Both the position numbers and the translations under genes were made by a program. A model generated the notes under the pieces. It made no database searches. It saw nothing but the letters and a program-made list of their open reading frames with translations, and was not told the DNA's origin. Of a stretch of 64,000 nucleotides of DNA, positions 30,395 to 47,426 are shown piece after piece; within the stretch, counting starts at the first letter, position 1; every line of letters begins with the position of its first letter. Source of the DNA: Artemisia argyi (taxonomy: Eukaryota; Streptophyta; Magnoliopsida; Asterales; Asteraceae); the NCBI GenBank assembly GCA_030686995.1, contig CM060692.1, forward strand, positions 126,247,796-126,311,795, given 5' to 3'.

Positions 30395-33303
30395 TGTAAC
30401 ACCCCCATTTTTCACTGATCGCAGCGAATAAAGTGTTTGGGGTATTACTTCATAGAATCACAGATACAATAATAGAAAACGACTCGAAAAGAGACATTTT
30501 GGAAATTTAGTTATCATTCATAATTATCAGAGTTTTAATTATAAAAGATATACTTTTATTTTTGATGAGGTCCCAAAAATTTAAGAATTAGGTTATGTTT
30601 GAACGATAACCATGAAAAGTCCTCCGAGTTCAGTACCTCCTTCTGCCATGGATCCATAGAAGTAATATACATAGAATACATGCTTAAAAAGTCAACACTA
30701 GGTGTTGAGTGAGAACCAAAGGTTTAGGGGTTAGTGAATACAAGTTCCCTGGGTTCAGTTGTTACACCCACATGGGAAAGTGCAAGTTTTGTGATAATTG
30801 TGATGCATGCACAATTATCAGGAGTTTAGTATGTTGCACTAAGCTCATGAATCACACCTTAACGATCCGGGTCATGTATGTTGCAGACCCAACATGAGGG
30901 GGTAGGAGGATAACTTGCCAAAGTTATTCCTTGAGTGGATTCAAATATAGTACTTATTGGTACCACCTAGTGGGGTGTTAATACCAACGGGAGTTGTCAA
31001 ACTCCAATAGATCTATCAACTATATTCGCATTCGCGTGGGTAAAATATCTCAAACGATTAGATTCATGAATTTTGGTTATGTAGTGGTGGCAGTTAGTTT
31101 ACTCGTGCAAACAACTAGAGAAAAAGATTTTGTATTCGGTTTTAAGTAAAGCATTTAGCATGTATCCCCCTCACAGGGTTTGTAAAGCATTTAAAGTGAA
31201 AGTTTAAAAAGATGTGAGGCTACGAAAACTCACCTGGGTTTAGAGTAATCTAAGTGATGCAAATAGTGACTCAGAAACTAGACCGCCTTACTCACGTATC
31301 CTAGTGTGTTGTTGGTTTTGTATGTATATCAATCTTTAGTTATCATGTTTATGTTTCTCAAGTTATTGTTTTTAGGTTTGTTAATATTTTATATATAACA
31401 TAACACCGTTAAGGCCATTGTTATTAATATAATACCGTTCGGGTCATCATAATTCAGAAGTTAATACTCCTCACACAAAGCACTCTATTATTGAGTTTTG
31501 TTGTTATTAGGGTTTAGTTATAATCATACCACTGTTCGGGCCATCATATCTCAGAAGTATATGCAATAATCGTTTGAGGAGTCAGGACACTTTAATTCGT
31601 AAACCCAACAAACTCGTCAAAACGAAATATCCACATAGTACTCCTCGCATGAAGCTCCCTAGTATTGTGTTATGCTTCTAACTTTATTTTGGTTTTATAC
31701 TTATATGATATTTTCACTTTTTACCCTTATTAGTTTATATATTTACATTTTCTACCCTAAATTTATATTACGTATATTACTTATACTATTACCTATCTAT
31801 ACTTGACACAACTAGTCCCTAGACTTTTATATTTTATGTAACTAACCTAAGAGTCTTAAGTTTTCTATATTTTACCATTTAGACCTTTAACTTTATAATA
31901 TTTACATTTTTAGTCCTTTTTAGTTTATTCTTATTTTAATATCTATCCTAGGGTTTTAATATTATGTAAAACTAGTCCTTACACTTCTAACTTCTTGTAA
32001 ATGTCAAAAATAGTCCCTAGACTTTATAATTTTAGGAATTTACGATATATACCCTTATGCATGTAAAGTTTTTCAAAACTAGTCCTAATATGCATGTAAC
32101 TTATATGTTATCTAGCAACTAAGTTTTCTAGCATATTTTTTACTTATTTTAACTTATCTAGGTTATGTATAACTAGTGTATGACCTAAAGTAATAACTTA
32201 TAGCATGCATGCAAGTATATGACTCGATCTAGGGTTTTAAAACTTAAACTAGCAAATGAAAGGGTTCAAGGCTCATGCAAGGGTTCCTAGTGTATCTAAG
32301 GCATCCTAAATCTATCCTAAGACTAAACTAAAGCTAAATATACTAATATGTAATACTTACTTGGCTAGGGGAGGGTTTACGTGGGTTTTAGGGTTTTCTA
32401 GGGCTCATTCGATTTCAAACCACAATACAACACGACCAAAGCCTAGCTACTCGACTGCTAGGGCTTCTAAGGACTTATTACTACTGAACTAATGTAAGGT
32501 GAAGAGAAGAAAGGGTGTGAAGAAGAATGGAGGGGAGGAGGGGGTATTTATACCAGCGTAGAGGCGGTTTGGGTAGAAAACGGGGTGTAGGTGTTGTGCA
32601 AGGGGAGGGGTGAGCAAGCAAGGCTAGAGGGGGGTTGTAGCAGGTCTAGTGGTGACGAGGAGAAGCTAGGAGGTAGCTAGGGGTAGAGCTAGGATGGTTG
32701 TGGTGGTAGGAAGGCCGAGAGAGGCAGTTAGGGAAAGGTGGTGAAAAGTAGGTGATCCACCTACTTGTGTGCTAGCTTAGAGTTGCTTGTAAGCTGCTTA
32801 GGGTGTTTAGTGATGGTTTAGGGTGATTAGGGGTGGATTAGTGGTGGTTTAGTGGTGGATTAATGGTGGTTATGGGTGGATTAGTGGTGGATTAGTCAAG
32901 TAGGTGATGCACCTACTTGTGTGAGTGCTTAGAGGTGTTAGGGTGTGTGCTTGGGTATGAATAAGGTATTAGGGTGCTAGGTTGAGGTGTTTGAGGTGCT
33001 TATGTTTTGGTTTTACTTGTTTTAGTTATGTTTAGACCTAGTTCTACTTATTAAGTGTTTAAGGTTTTACCTAAGGTTTAGTGCCTAAGTTAAGTTCCTA
33101 AGGGTGTCTAGTAACTAATTCTAAGTCCTAATGGGTTTATTCTAAGTGAGGGTAACTTATGGGAAAGGTTTGGGAAGGTTTGAGCAGGTCTAGTGAGTCA
33201 TGCAAGTAATAATTCATATAAAAAGCAAAAATTTACCTGTGAAATAACTACTATAGGTATTTGTAATGGGAATGATAGTAATGGGTGTTTGTGGGTTGTT
33301 ATA
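30395..33303 (-). repeat. 5' LTR of the LARD-like element
   Basis: 2,909 bp, strongly similar to 23,118-26,604. It lacks 518 bp corresponding to 25,966-26,483 and about 60 bp near 31,415. The TATA box is at 32,542-32,554. One of its two palindromes has a point change (ATC for ATG in the loop, about 32,746). Confidence 0.92.
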
Positions 33304-33308
33304 AAAAG

Positions 33309-38716
<5,408 letters not shown>

Positions 38717-38721
38717 AAATT

Positions 38722-39067
38722 TGTTAGGTACCCATATTGATTACACACAAGCAAGAATGAGATAGATATAAGGATTTGGGTGATTATGAGAATGAGAGAA
38801 ATATAATTGCAAGAGTTTCCTTAAGAAATCAAATAACTAACCAAGTTTACAAGAGACCTAAGCATTCTATTTATAGGGAAGGAGCTAGGGCAACACTCCC
38901 TCTCCTTCTATTCATCAATTCGTATGGGCTTGGAGGCCCATGGGTTTCATAACTTAAGCCTAGTAAACTTAATACAAAATGTAAATTAAAGTAAATAATA
39001 ACTAAGCAACCTAAAGTTATTACAAATGACCGAGACTTGATAAAATAGTAAAACTTCGTTCCCAACA
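38722..39067 (-). repeat. 3' LTR of the Sirevirus-like element
   Basis: 346 bp from TGTTAGGTACC to CCCAACA, followed directly by ATCTCCCCCTAAGAG (minus polypurine tract CTTAGGGGGAGAT). A minus TATA box (CCTATAAATAG) lies at 38,866-38,877. The partner LTR was not found in the window, so the limits come from TG/CA and the tract. Confidence 0.8.
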
Positions 39068-39080
39068 ATCTCCCCCTAAG
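39068..39080 (-). promoter_or_regulatory. Polypurine tract of the Sirevirus-like element
   Basis: Minus strand CTTAGGGGGAGAT abuts the LTR. Further TGAGGGGGAG runs lie at about 40,978 and 41,106, and one upstream of the post-pol ORF at about 47,250. Confidence 0.85.
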
Positions 39081-41370
39081 AGTCGGTCATCACGGTTGCT
39101 TGACGTCTTTGTCATTTCTTCATCTTTGACTTTCACAGCTTTAGACGTCTTTCAAAAATCATGAGACAAAATCATTCATCTTTCTTTGTGCCTTGTTCAT
39201 TGTTGTTGTGATAGTGATCAAGTTATGAAGTTGTCTGCCTTTCGTCACTTCTGCGTCTGTGGTGGTAGCCCGCCATTCCAACATGCTCATACATCTTTGA
39301 ACTTTGACTTATACATGCACGTAGTTCCCTTTCTTACACTTTGATCCTTAGTCTTTATACTCTGTAGATTCTCCTTTTTGGCGTAGAATCTTTCTTTGAC
39401 CTTTGTGTTGCTTTGATCTTTGAGGGAGCTTTTGATGACTTCAAGATGCATGTGTGAGCATGTGGAATCCGTCGCCATGGAGATAAAGTGTCCCTGCAGG
39501 TAGACAGTTAGCAATAAAACATCTGGTACTTACAGATAAGGAATTAGAGATCGTCAACATCATAGTGTGAAGACTCCTTCTAACCCTTATCAAGGCCGTT
39601 CCTATGTCAGATACTCCCGAAGGAGCTTACAAGACCTACTAAGTAGCTCAATGACTGGGTGAGTTGTTGGGGATCACTCCACAACTGTAGACCACTAATA
39701 AACCACTGCAAACACTAAGCGTAACCCACAAGGAGTTACCAAAGTGACCTGCTGTCAGGGCTGTTTGATGTTGACCCTGGCAGGAATTTCCATTCAATCG
39801 TTGAGAAATACATTTTTAATTCTCTCATAAACATTCTCGACCGATTGCTAAGATCTGCGAAGGACTCGATAATTTAGAGCTGGTGTCCATTGATGTAGAA
39901 TACCAGTTGTAGAAATACTAAGTGTTCCTAAGAGATCTTTGATGTATCTCATGGCTCTAGACTCGATAAGTGCACACTTAGGTTTCCTATGTGGAGACTA
40001 GGGAGGGGTCTCCTGCTTCAATATCAACCATCTCTAAGAGATAGGTCGATAGATTACACCGGTTTCCCGTGAGAATGAAACAAGCTCTTTTAAGAGAACT
40101 TGAGTGGTTAAGAAGGTTTTGTGCATTGCGTCACTCGGTCCATGACGACTTTATCTTCAATACTGGTGTTGTCTTAACAACAACCAGTAGCATATGAATT
40201 GAACCCGGTGTCTGCCCTAAGGTTGAACATATAGAAGGGCTATTTCTTTTCACCCTTTTCTTTACTTTTCTTTTTAATTCTTCAACTCCTTCTTTCCCCT
40301 TTCATTCTTTTCTCCTTTTTTCGTATCATACATAAGGACTTCTAATTCTAACTATTGGTGATGTCCTTGGGTAGATCCCTCCGGCTCTGGCAGATCATAG
40401 GACGGTTTTTCCTATCTTAATCACCTTATAACTCCATAATTATCCGACAATAGCCATTGAAACATTTGAAAATCTCTCAAGGTGTTTGTGATTATCAAAC
40501 ATTTTGTTTAACACTTTGAGAGTTTAGTGTTTTCTTATGAAGGGCTCCCCCTTCACATGTGCTCATAAGTATTAAATAAATTTGCCCATGCGGGAGGAGC
40601 AAGCACTTTTTGAATTGATCCGCTTTCAGTGAACCTGACCGATTCGAGACACGCTTACATCACTAGTTAGACTAGCTTGAAGTTATTACCCGGCCTGGTC
40701 AAGTCAACAGAAAGTTTCTCGAAATGGTACATTTCTACTAAGACAAATCCTTTGCGAGACACGCTTACGTGGCTAGTTAAAGAGTTCCATTGTCAGCTTT
40801 TAGGTGACAACTAACTCTAGTAACTAACTTGATGTTATTACCCGTCAAGGATAAGTCTTTTCGAGATTACTAACTTTCATGTTTTGTTAATTCCTGGGTC
40901 AATTCTGAGTCTAGTTTGCACAAGAAACAACTTTAGCAACTTTGAACGTTCATATCTTAATCACATTCACTTTTTCTCCCCCTCAAAAATAGCATATAAG
41001 ATGATATTTTTGACATTCTTTTTGATTAAAATATGCCTTTTGAGTCTTATGAGGAGAATTCAATAAGAACTTTTTATTTCAAGAACGATGATTTTGTTTC
41101 AAGTGCTCCCCCTCAACAAGTGAATTCTTATTGAGGTGAAATACTTGTCTTTTGAGCAGAGTTACGAAAATCAGAAAATGTTTGATTAACTCTACTCAAA
41201 AGTAAGAAGCCTTCGCTCCTTATATCAGGATTGAGGCACTGATGCGTACCTCAGGGTCCTTTCTTTACAAGAACAGGTTGTACACTGTTATGTGTGCACA
41301 AGCCATTATGATGATAAATCAATCAAATGAAATAGTTAATATTGAAATTGTAATACCCTTGTATACCAGT
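39081..41370 (-). other. 3' non-coding region of the Sirevirus-like element
   Basis: 2.3 kb without a gene. A block of about 300 bp at 39,945-40,250 (CTCATGGCTCTAGACTC onward) is clearly homologous to 55,350-55,650 in the neighbouring element. A pyrimidine-rich run (40,241-40,323) follows it in both. Two imperfect direct repeats share GAGACACGCTTAC and TGTTATTACCCG (about 40,638-40,700 and 40,754-40,860). Two internal polypurine-like runs are present. Confidence 0.75.
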
Positions 41371-44300
41371 TTAAGATTCATCAATGAACGGTGCATCAAA
41401 GTCTGTGAACTGTGGATCTGGTCTTTTGAAGAGTCTGATGGGAAATGAAGGTCTGACACCGATATAACTTTCCAATCGTCTGATCTGCTCCCGACGGGAT
41501 AACCTTTCTTCAATTTTCATAACAAAGTTATGAACTTGTCTTCTGGCACTGGATTTCCACCTTGCAGTTTCACCTCTAGATATCTTTCTCCGATCATCAT
41601 TCAACCTTTTGACTAACCCATCGCGAACAGTTTTGAGCGTGACATCACAGAACTTGTGTAACTCATCGAGCCTCATAAAACTTATTAGCTTTTTGCTATT
41701 GAGGTAGGTGAAGCCAAAAGATGGTGTTTGGATGAGCGTGTACTATGACATCTGATTAATTCTAGGGAATGAGACTTGTGGCTTTGTCAGATTGATCTTC
41801 TGTTGGTAACTTTCCACTCCAAGCTGAAGATCTTCCAATCTTTCTTGAACTATCAATCGTCGGATGAAGAGAAGTAGAGATGAAATGAAGTTGTATTGTG
41901 TTTCAGTTTCGAATCCACACATTCTTCCTTGAACTTTTTCTAGATACATGTCTTTAATGTCATTTAGATAAAGGTCAGGAAAGTCTGCTTTTGAGAATTT
42001 GTACTTCTTTTCATCTTGTCTTTTAACCACAATCTCATTCATGAACATGTAGTTAAACTGTTTCGACTCTTGAATCTCCAAGATAGCAATGATCTTTGAT
42101 TTATGCTTCACATTCTCTAATGACTTGATGTCTAACCTGTGAGTGTAACCGAGTCGACGACGTTCAGGCCAGTGCTGAATCCCGTGTAAAGAATCTCTGT
42201 CGTAAGCTACAATAAAGTCGCTAAATACTGGAGTTGATTCTTCAATTGCAGGAACATCGTATCTTGTGGCTGGCACTGAGATAGTCAATGAGGAAGCATA
42301 TTTCTGTTTTGAGTTCTCTTGAGTGAGTTGGAGGTTACGAAGATCCTTGTTAAAGAAGAAGCGGTAAGGTATCTTGGGTTTTTCGGGAAATCCTTGCAAA
42401 GATAATGGTTTAGTCCAATCGGTGAAGTAAGGTTTGTCCTGTTTTTTAGAATAGGTGTCGAGACTCGCCTCAGGATTTAGCCAGTCAAACTTTCCAGACA
42501 TTGCACTAGCTATATTCTGCATATAAAATTTGAGTTCCATCTTATTTCCAGATCTAGACTTGAGGAATTCACGCGCATCCCGATCGATTCTTCTTAGCTC
42601 CGCCTTTGTAAGTTTCTCAATCTGAAGCTCCTTCATGATAACCTGAGTATATTGTAGTGTATTGCCTAGGAGTGGTTCTTCATCTTCCAAAGGTGGTTGA
42701 GCTTTGACCAAATCAGTCAACCAATCATTTTCAGGTGTGTCATCATTGTCGAGCCATGAGTGACGCCTTCTTTTCTTTGACTTCTTAGACTTGGATGTAA
42801 TATCCTTGTCTTGAGCTTTTGAGGTTGACGATGGTCCAGGTTGAGAATCGAGAATTGGGGAGGCACGGTAGTCGGTATCGGGTTGTCCTTCATAATCATC
42901 AGTTGGTTGCATAAATGTCTCTTCCTGATCTGTGAGACCATGACCAGTAGCTGAAGTGTGTTGCTGATTTCCAGGAGGAGTAGGATCCTTTTGTGGTTGG
43001 TGAGAAGATGATGGACCGGTTTCGGACTTGTGTATCTTACCTTTTGAGTTCGGGTTCGGGTCTTCATCTTTCCTTGACCTCTTCAGGGATCCAGCAGCGT
43101 CTTTGCACGACTCTTTAGACAAGTTAGCTGCAATGGCGTCGATAAGTGCAGTTTCCTCAGTTGTCAAAGTGGTTTTGGATGCAACTTTGTCATAGAGTTG
43201 AGTAAGCAGGTCTTCGACTGATGGTTCAGAAATGACTGGAGTTGATGTTGAAGCTTTGGCAGGATGAAGCGTGAATGGTGTTGTTTACAACACTTCTGAT
43301 TCTGTTCTCCAAGTTATCCTTAATTGGTGCAACGAGACTTGTCACTTCAGGAGTGACGATTTCAACCAGATTCTCAGTAAGGTAATCTAGTGTGAAAGTC
43401 CTGATGAGTCCTGTCAAATCTGATTTTATGAACTTATCGGTTTGCTGCTTTGCCTCCCGAAAATCTTCAATTTGTTTAGCAAGATTAGTAACCATGGTTG
43501 TGAGACTGTTGACTTGCTCCTGAAGATCAACTAGTTTTGTCGGTTCATTGATTGATTGTTGCTTAGATGCGGTTTCAGAGGGTGTGGGAGATGAATGTTC
43601 CGGTGATGATTCAGATGATGACTGGTTGTGTGAGCTTGAAGAAGAAGCTGGAGGAGTCGGATCCTTTGGTGGAGAGTCTTTAGGAGGTGGAGGTTGCTGC
43701 GAAGATGTCTGCTTAGATTGTGAAGATGACTGAAGGAATACGTTGGTGTCGAATGCTTCCTTTTCTTCATTTTCCTTTCTTCTGCGTTCCTCTTCTTCCT
43801 TTGCAAGAAACTCTGGTGTAGTGAAATGGTCAAATCCTAGATCCGTGGCAATGTTCTCCTGTTCGCCAACATTCTCCTCTACATTTACAGTTTTTGTCAT
43901 AGTGATGTCTCCTGTTGCATCTGCGTCCTTTACTTTGTCACCGGGTTGTAAAGCTGGTTCTAAAGTAGTAGACACAATGGGAGGAACTATGTTGCTGGTA
44001 GTGCCTTCATGCTCTGGTTGATTGACAGGTGGTGATGAAGGTTGAGGATGAAGTCGGCTAAGGAGTGATGCTTCCCTCTGATCTTTAAGAAATTTCTTCT
44101 CTTCGGCCCGTGTGTCGAAAACTATACTTTTCAATTTTCTTTTGTCGACCAATTGTTCAACTATTGGTTCGTCTTCTTCATCATCATCGGGTTCATTAAT
44201 CGTGATCCCTTTCCTTTTTCTTTTATCTGCTTCAAAGGTTTCTAAACTCTGTTGTATAGCAATTTCTGTTTCAGGAAATGCTCTTCGTTCAAAGTCTGCC

Positions 44301-45475
44301 TCTTCTTCTTCAGATTCTGTGTCAAACTCGGAATCGCTTTCAGAGGGTGGCGGTGTAGGTTCATCTCGAAGAGCGCGCTTTCGTATTACCTTCTTCTTTG
44401 GCTTAGTTGCAGGCTTAGGTTTGGGTGTAGGTTTCGGTTTGGTGGAAGGTTTAGTTTTGGGAGTAGCCTTTGACTTTGATTGCAGTGAGCCAGTGGTGCT
44501 ACTGGTACTTCCATATTTCACACCTCCTTTGCTTCGAGTCTGTATGGTAGTCTCTTCATGAATCCCTTTAAAAGCATTATCGTAGAATTCATAGCTTGAA
44601 CTTTTCCTGATATTTTCATCAAGAAAGTACTCGGGAATCCTCTTTCCTTTTTGTTTTGTAGAAGATGTGGTCATTTTGAAAAAAGAAATGGCGAAGTCGT
44701 CCTCTAAGAGGTTCTTTGGCTCATTTGGATCTCCCATTCTTTTGATGAATTCCGGTGTATCTTTGCAAAAATGCTCAATGATTAGCTTTGTGAATCTTAT
44801 GAACGGGATCATAGTCTTTTCACGTCCGGTTTGAATGTTGTAGACTATATCGTTCATTATGGGAATTGCAAAGTCAATCGGTAACATACTGACCATTCCC
44901 CAAAACACTTGTAAATGCTCAATTCTGGGAAGTTCGTGACCACTTTTTCTTCCTGATATAGAACGTACGACCAACATATAGAAAGTTCTCCAAGGCTGAG
45001 GCATATTCTTTGCATTGAATCTGGAATGCTTAATTAGAGGTAAGTCGTCTTGAACATCGTATCCTAGGTCAATGAAGAAGTCCAGGAGATCCAGTTCAGG
45101 CAACATTGGAACAAATTCATTCTCAGGTTGAGTTAGAAGGAAGACTGTACGAAGGACTTCGTGATCTACAGTGTAGACTTGTCGATCCAATGTGACAGTG
45201 AAAGACTCATCATCCAGGTTAACCTTTGCCGTAAGCCAGAACTGATGAAGGTAGAACTCTGGAACTGAAGTTGATTTGTCGAGCAGATGCTTGCATGGAT
45301 GTGCAAGGAGAATATTTTTGAAAATCTTGCATGAGTTCTCAGGAATTCTCAATTTGTCGAAGTCAACTCGAGGATTGTTTCTGCCAATGGTGACGCTGTA
45401 GTCAGCAGGGATGATGTCATTCAGTGTAAGCAACGGAAGATTTTGATCGGGGACATTCTCGTTGTGTTCAGCCAT
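41371..45475 (-). pseudogene. Long ORF after pol (positional 'env-like' ORF of Sirevirus type), about 1,367 codons, two breaks
   Basis: ATG at 45,475 (MAEHNENVP) is preferred over the in-frame ATG at 45,589 because the stretch between looks non-coding. The frame runs to a shift near 43,265, resumes in the neighbouring frame (TEETALIDAIAANLSKES) to a stop at 41,743-41,745, and continues in frame to 41,371. N-terminal 300 residues: a folded-looking domain (SVPEFYLHQFWLTAKV, PQPWRTFYMLVVRSISG, LQVFWGMVSMLPIDFA). Then a Lys/Pro repeat (KPKPTPKPKPATKPKKK), acidic and Ser/Pro-rich tracts, a coiled coil near residue 690, a second folded region (ADFPDLYLNDIKDMYLEK, ERLEDLQLGVESYQQKINL) and a basic tail (IEERLSRREQIRRLESYIG). 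No signal peptide or clear membrane span is visible, so an envelope role is not supported. Function unknown. Confidence 0.8.
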
Positions 45476-47426
45476 GTTAATCTGAAAAACAATATCATAA
45501 ACCAAACATCCAGATTTGTTACTCGTTAGTACGATCACAAGTTTGATTACTGATAAGGATTTAGAATCATTTAAGCACAAATGGTTCAATTAGTATATGT
45601 GAAGTGACGAATTAAGTATACTCAGATAAAGTTGAGCTTATATAATCATGAAATTAAACATAGAGTACTCATACATTCACATAAGCACTAATATCATCCA
45701 AGATACATGATTACATCACACTTTATATTAAAAAATAATCATCGTCACAGTTACATGTTTTCGAAATTACAATATTCAAAGATCTCGAAACAAAACATAT
45801 AATACATTTTCTCGCAAACATGCATAAGTCCTTGATTTCGAAAAAATGTCAAGTGAGTTCTCGAAAAGCAACCTAGGTAAAAATTTTGCAAATCCCCAAT
45901 GTAAGTGTTTTCGAAAAATTCACAAATAGTGTTTTCGAAAAATAATTTATCGAAAAAACAGAATTTGCGAAAGTTTCGCAAACACTCAAATTGAGAGTTT
46001 TCGAAAGATTTTTCTGTTTGCGTTCTCGAAAAAAATGGGCACTGATGAGATTCTTTCGCAAACACACTGAACAGGTCTTTTCGAAAAGAATTTCAAAGTG
46101 TTTTTGTGAAAACTAATGACGTTTTCAAAAGAACAGGACTTTGAGATATTTTTCGCAAACACTTGTCAAGAGTGTTCTCGAAGGAATTCCACCATTTCGA
46201 AAACAGTGATCTCGAAAAAATTCTTATACAAGAATTTCGAAACTGTGGCAACGTACGTTTCTTATGAAATTTTGAGTTTCTAAAGGTCGTAACATGTTGT
46301 GAACGATGAGAAACAACAATGAGAAGCATAGAAACATCATATATGTAACAATTTTGAAATATGGCAAGAACACATTATCAAAAACATAAGTTTATGCTAA
46401 CATTCGACATATCTGTGACACATGTAACACTAAACAATCATTTAGAACATGTAGGGCACAAATAACGGATTACATGAACACCATACGAGAAACATCTTAA
46501 ACGAACATAAACCCTAGTTTTCGAATTAAGTGCATACATGGATTAAGTCACAATAAAAGTGATTCAAAACGTCATAATCACAGAAAACAACATATCCCAC
46601 CAACAAAATCAATAAAACAAACTATAAATTAATAAAACCCAAATAGTACCTAAACCCTAGTTATCGAAGATCTACCAAACATGTTTTAGATTATGACTAG
46701 TTGTTATAGAAACGTTTAGAACATGATTTAGGAAAAAAGCCCTATGAAAAATTGCACCTCCAAACACGTTTTGATTAACTTCGAAATATGTGAAACCCTA
46801 GGATTTAAGAACACGATTTCTTGAAATCAAACCGTTAATTTTGTGATTAAACGAAAACCTATGTTTATAATACCCTTAAGATCATAAACAAACTTACAGG
46901 TTGAAGATTTGAAGCACCGATATTGCGTTTGATTTTAAGCCGTAGGTTTCAAATGGGGTTTTATGTTTGATTTTGATGGTTTTAGAAAAAAACGGGGTGT
47001 TTGTTTGTGTATATGTTTGGAATTTTTGAATTTTTTTCACTTTAAGTCCCTTAACTTCTAATCTTGCATCATGAGTCCTTAATTTGATACAAGTAAATAA
47101 CCAAAGGCAATAGTCTAAGATATACTCCTTATGACATCGTTTTGTGAAAAGAAAAGGACATGAGATATCCATTTAATCCTGAAACAACGCATCTTTTGAA
47201 AATATGCAAGTATACCGATTTGAAAAAGTGAGAAAGATTTTTGAGCGTGTCTCCCCCTCAACACTTGTAAGAGAGAAAGGAATAACAAGGTGTTGACGGG
47301 AAGCGCTATACTTGCAGTCCCTATTTTTTTTTTTTTAATTGCAAGAAAAAAATTTTTTGTGTTTTTGAAGTTTTAATAAATTTGAGAAAAAATATTTACA
47401 AAGATAGTTTGTTTGATGTTTGACAT
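45476..47426 (-). other. Spacer between pol and the post-pol ORF
   Basis: 1.95 kb without recognisable coding. It contains the dense TTCGAAAA/TTTCGCAAAC array (45,755-46,260), an AAGTCCCTTAACTT motif (about 47,043), a polypurine-like run (about 47,250) and a T9-10 tract (about 47,327). It may carry the promoter or splice site for the downstream ORF, which is inference. Confidence 0.6.
45755..46260. repeat. TTCGAAAA / TTCGCAAAC motif array
   Basis: About 18 copies of TTTTCGAAAA, TCTCGAAAA or TTTCGCAAAC-type words in 500 bp, with core TCGAA. Short ORFs here (for example 45,751-46,065) owe their repeated Phe/Glu/Asn content to the array. Confidence 0.9.

Larger units (their letters stand above)
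23118..33303 (-). mobile_element. Large non-autonomous LTR element (LARD-like) with one ORF
   Basis: Direct LTRs at 23,118-26,604 and 30,395-33,303 run TGTAAC...GTTATA and are flanked by AAAAG at 23,113-23,117 and 33,304-33,308. A degenerate Met-type PBS (minus GATCGGCATCATACC) abuts the right LTR. A purine run (minus CTAAGGGGGTAAGAC) abuts the left LTR, so the element reads on the minus strand. The 3.79-kb interior has no protease, RT, RNase H or integrase motif. Its only long frame is the 244-codon ORF next to the PBS. Very long LTRs with a non-coding interior match the LARD class. Shared LTR blocks with the gypsy element at 16,633-22,781 suggest that lineage as the helper. Confidence 0.9.

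Noticed and set aside
39287..39514. 75-codon minus frame next to the 3' LTR
   Set aside because: Lies in the non-coding 3' region, has no counterpart in the homologous region at 54,127 onward, and no motif.
43548..44561. Several plus-strand Ser-, Gly- and Phe-rich frames
   Set aside because: Antisense shadows of acidic and Ser/Pro-rich tracts in the post-pol ORF.
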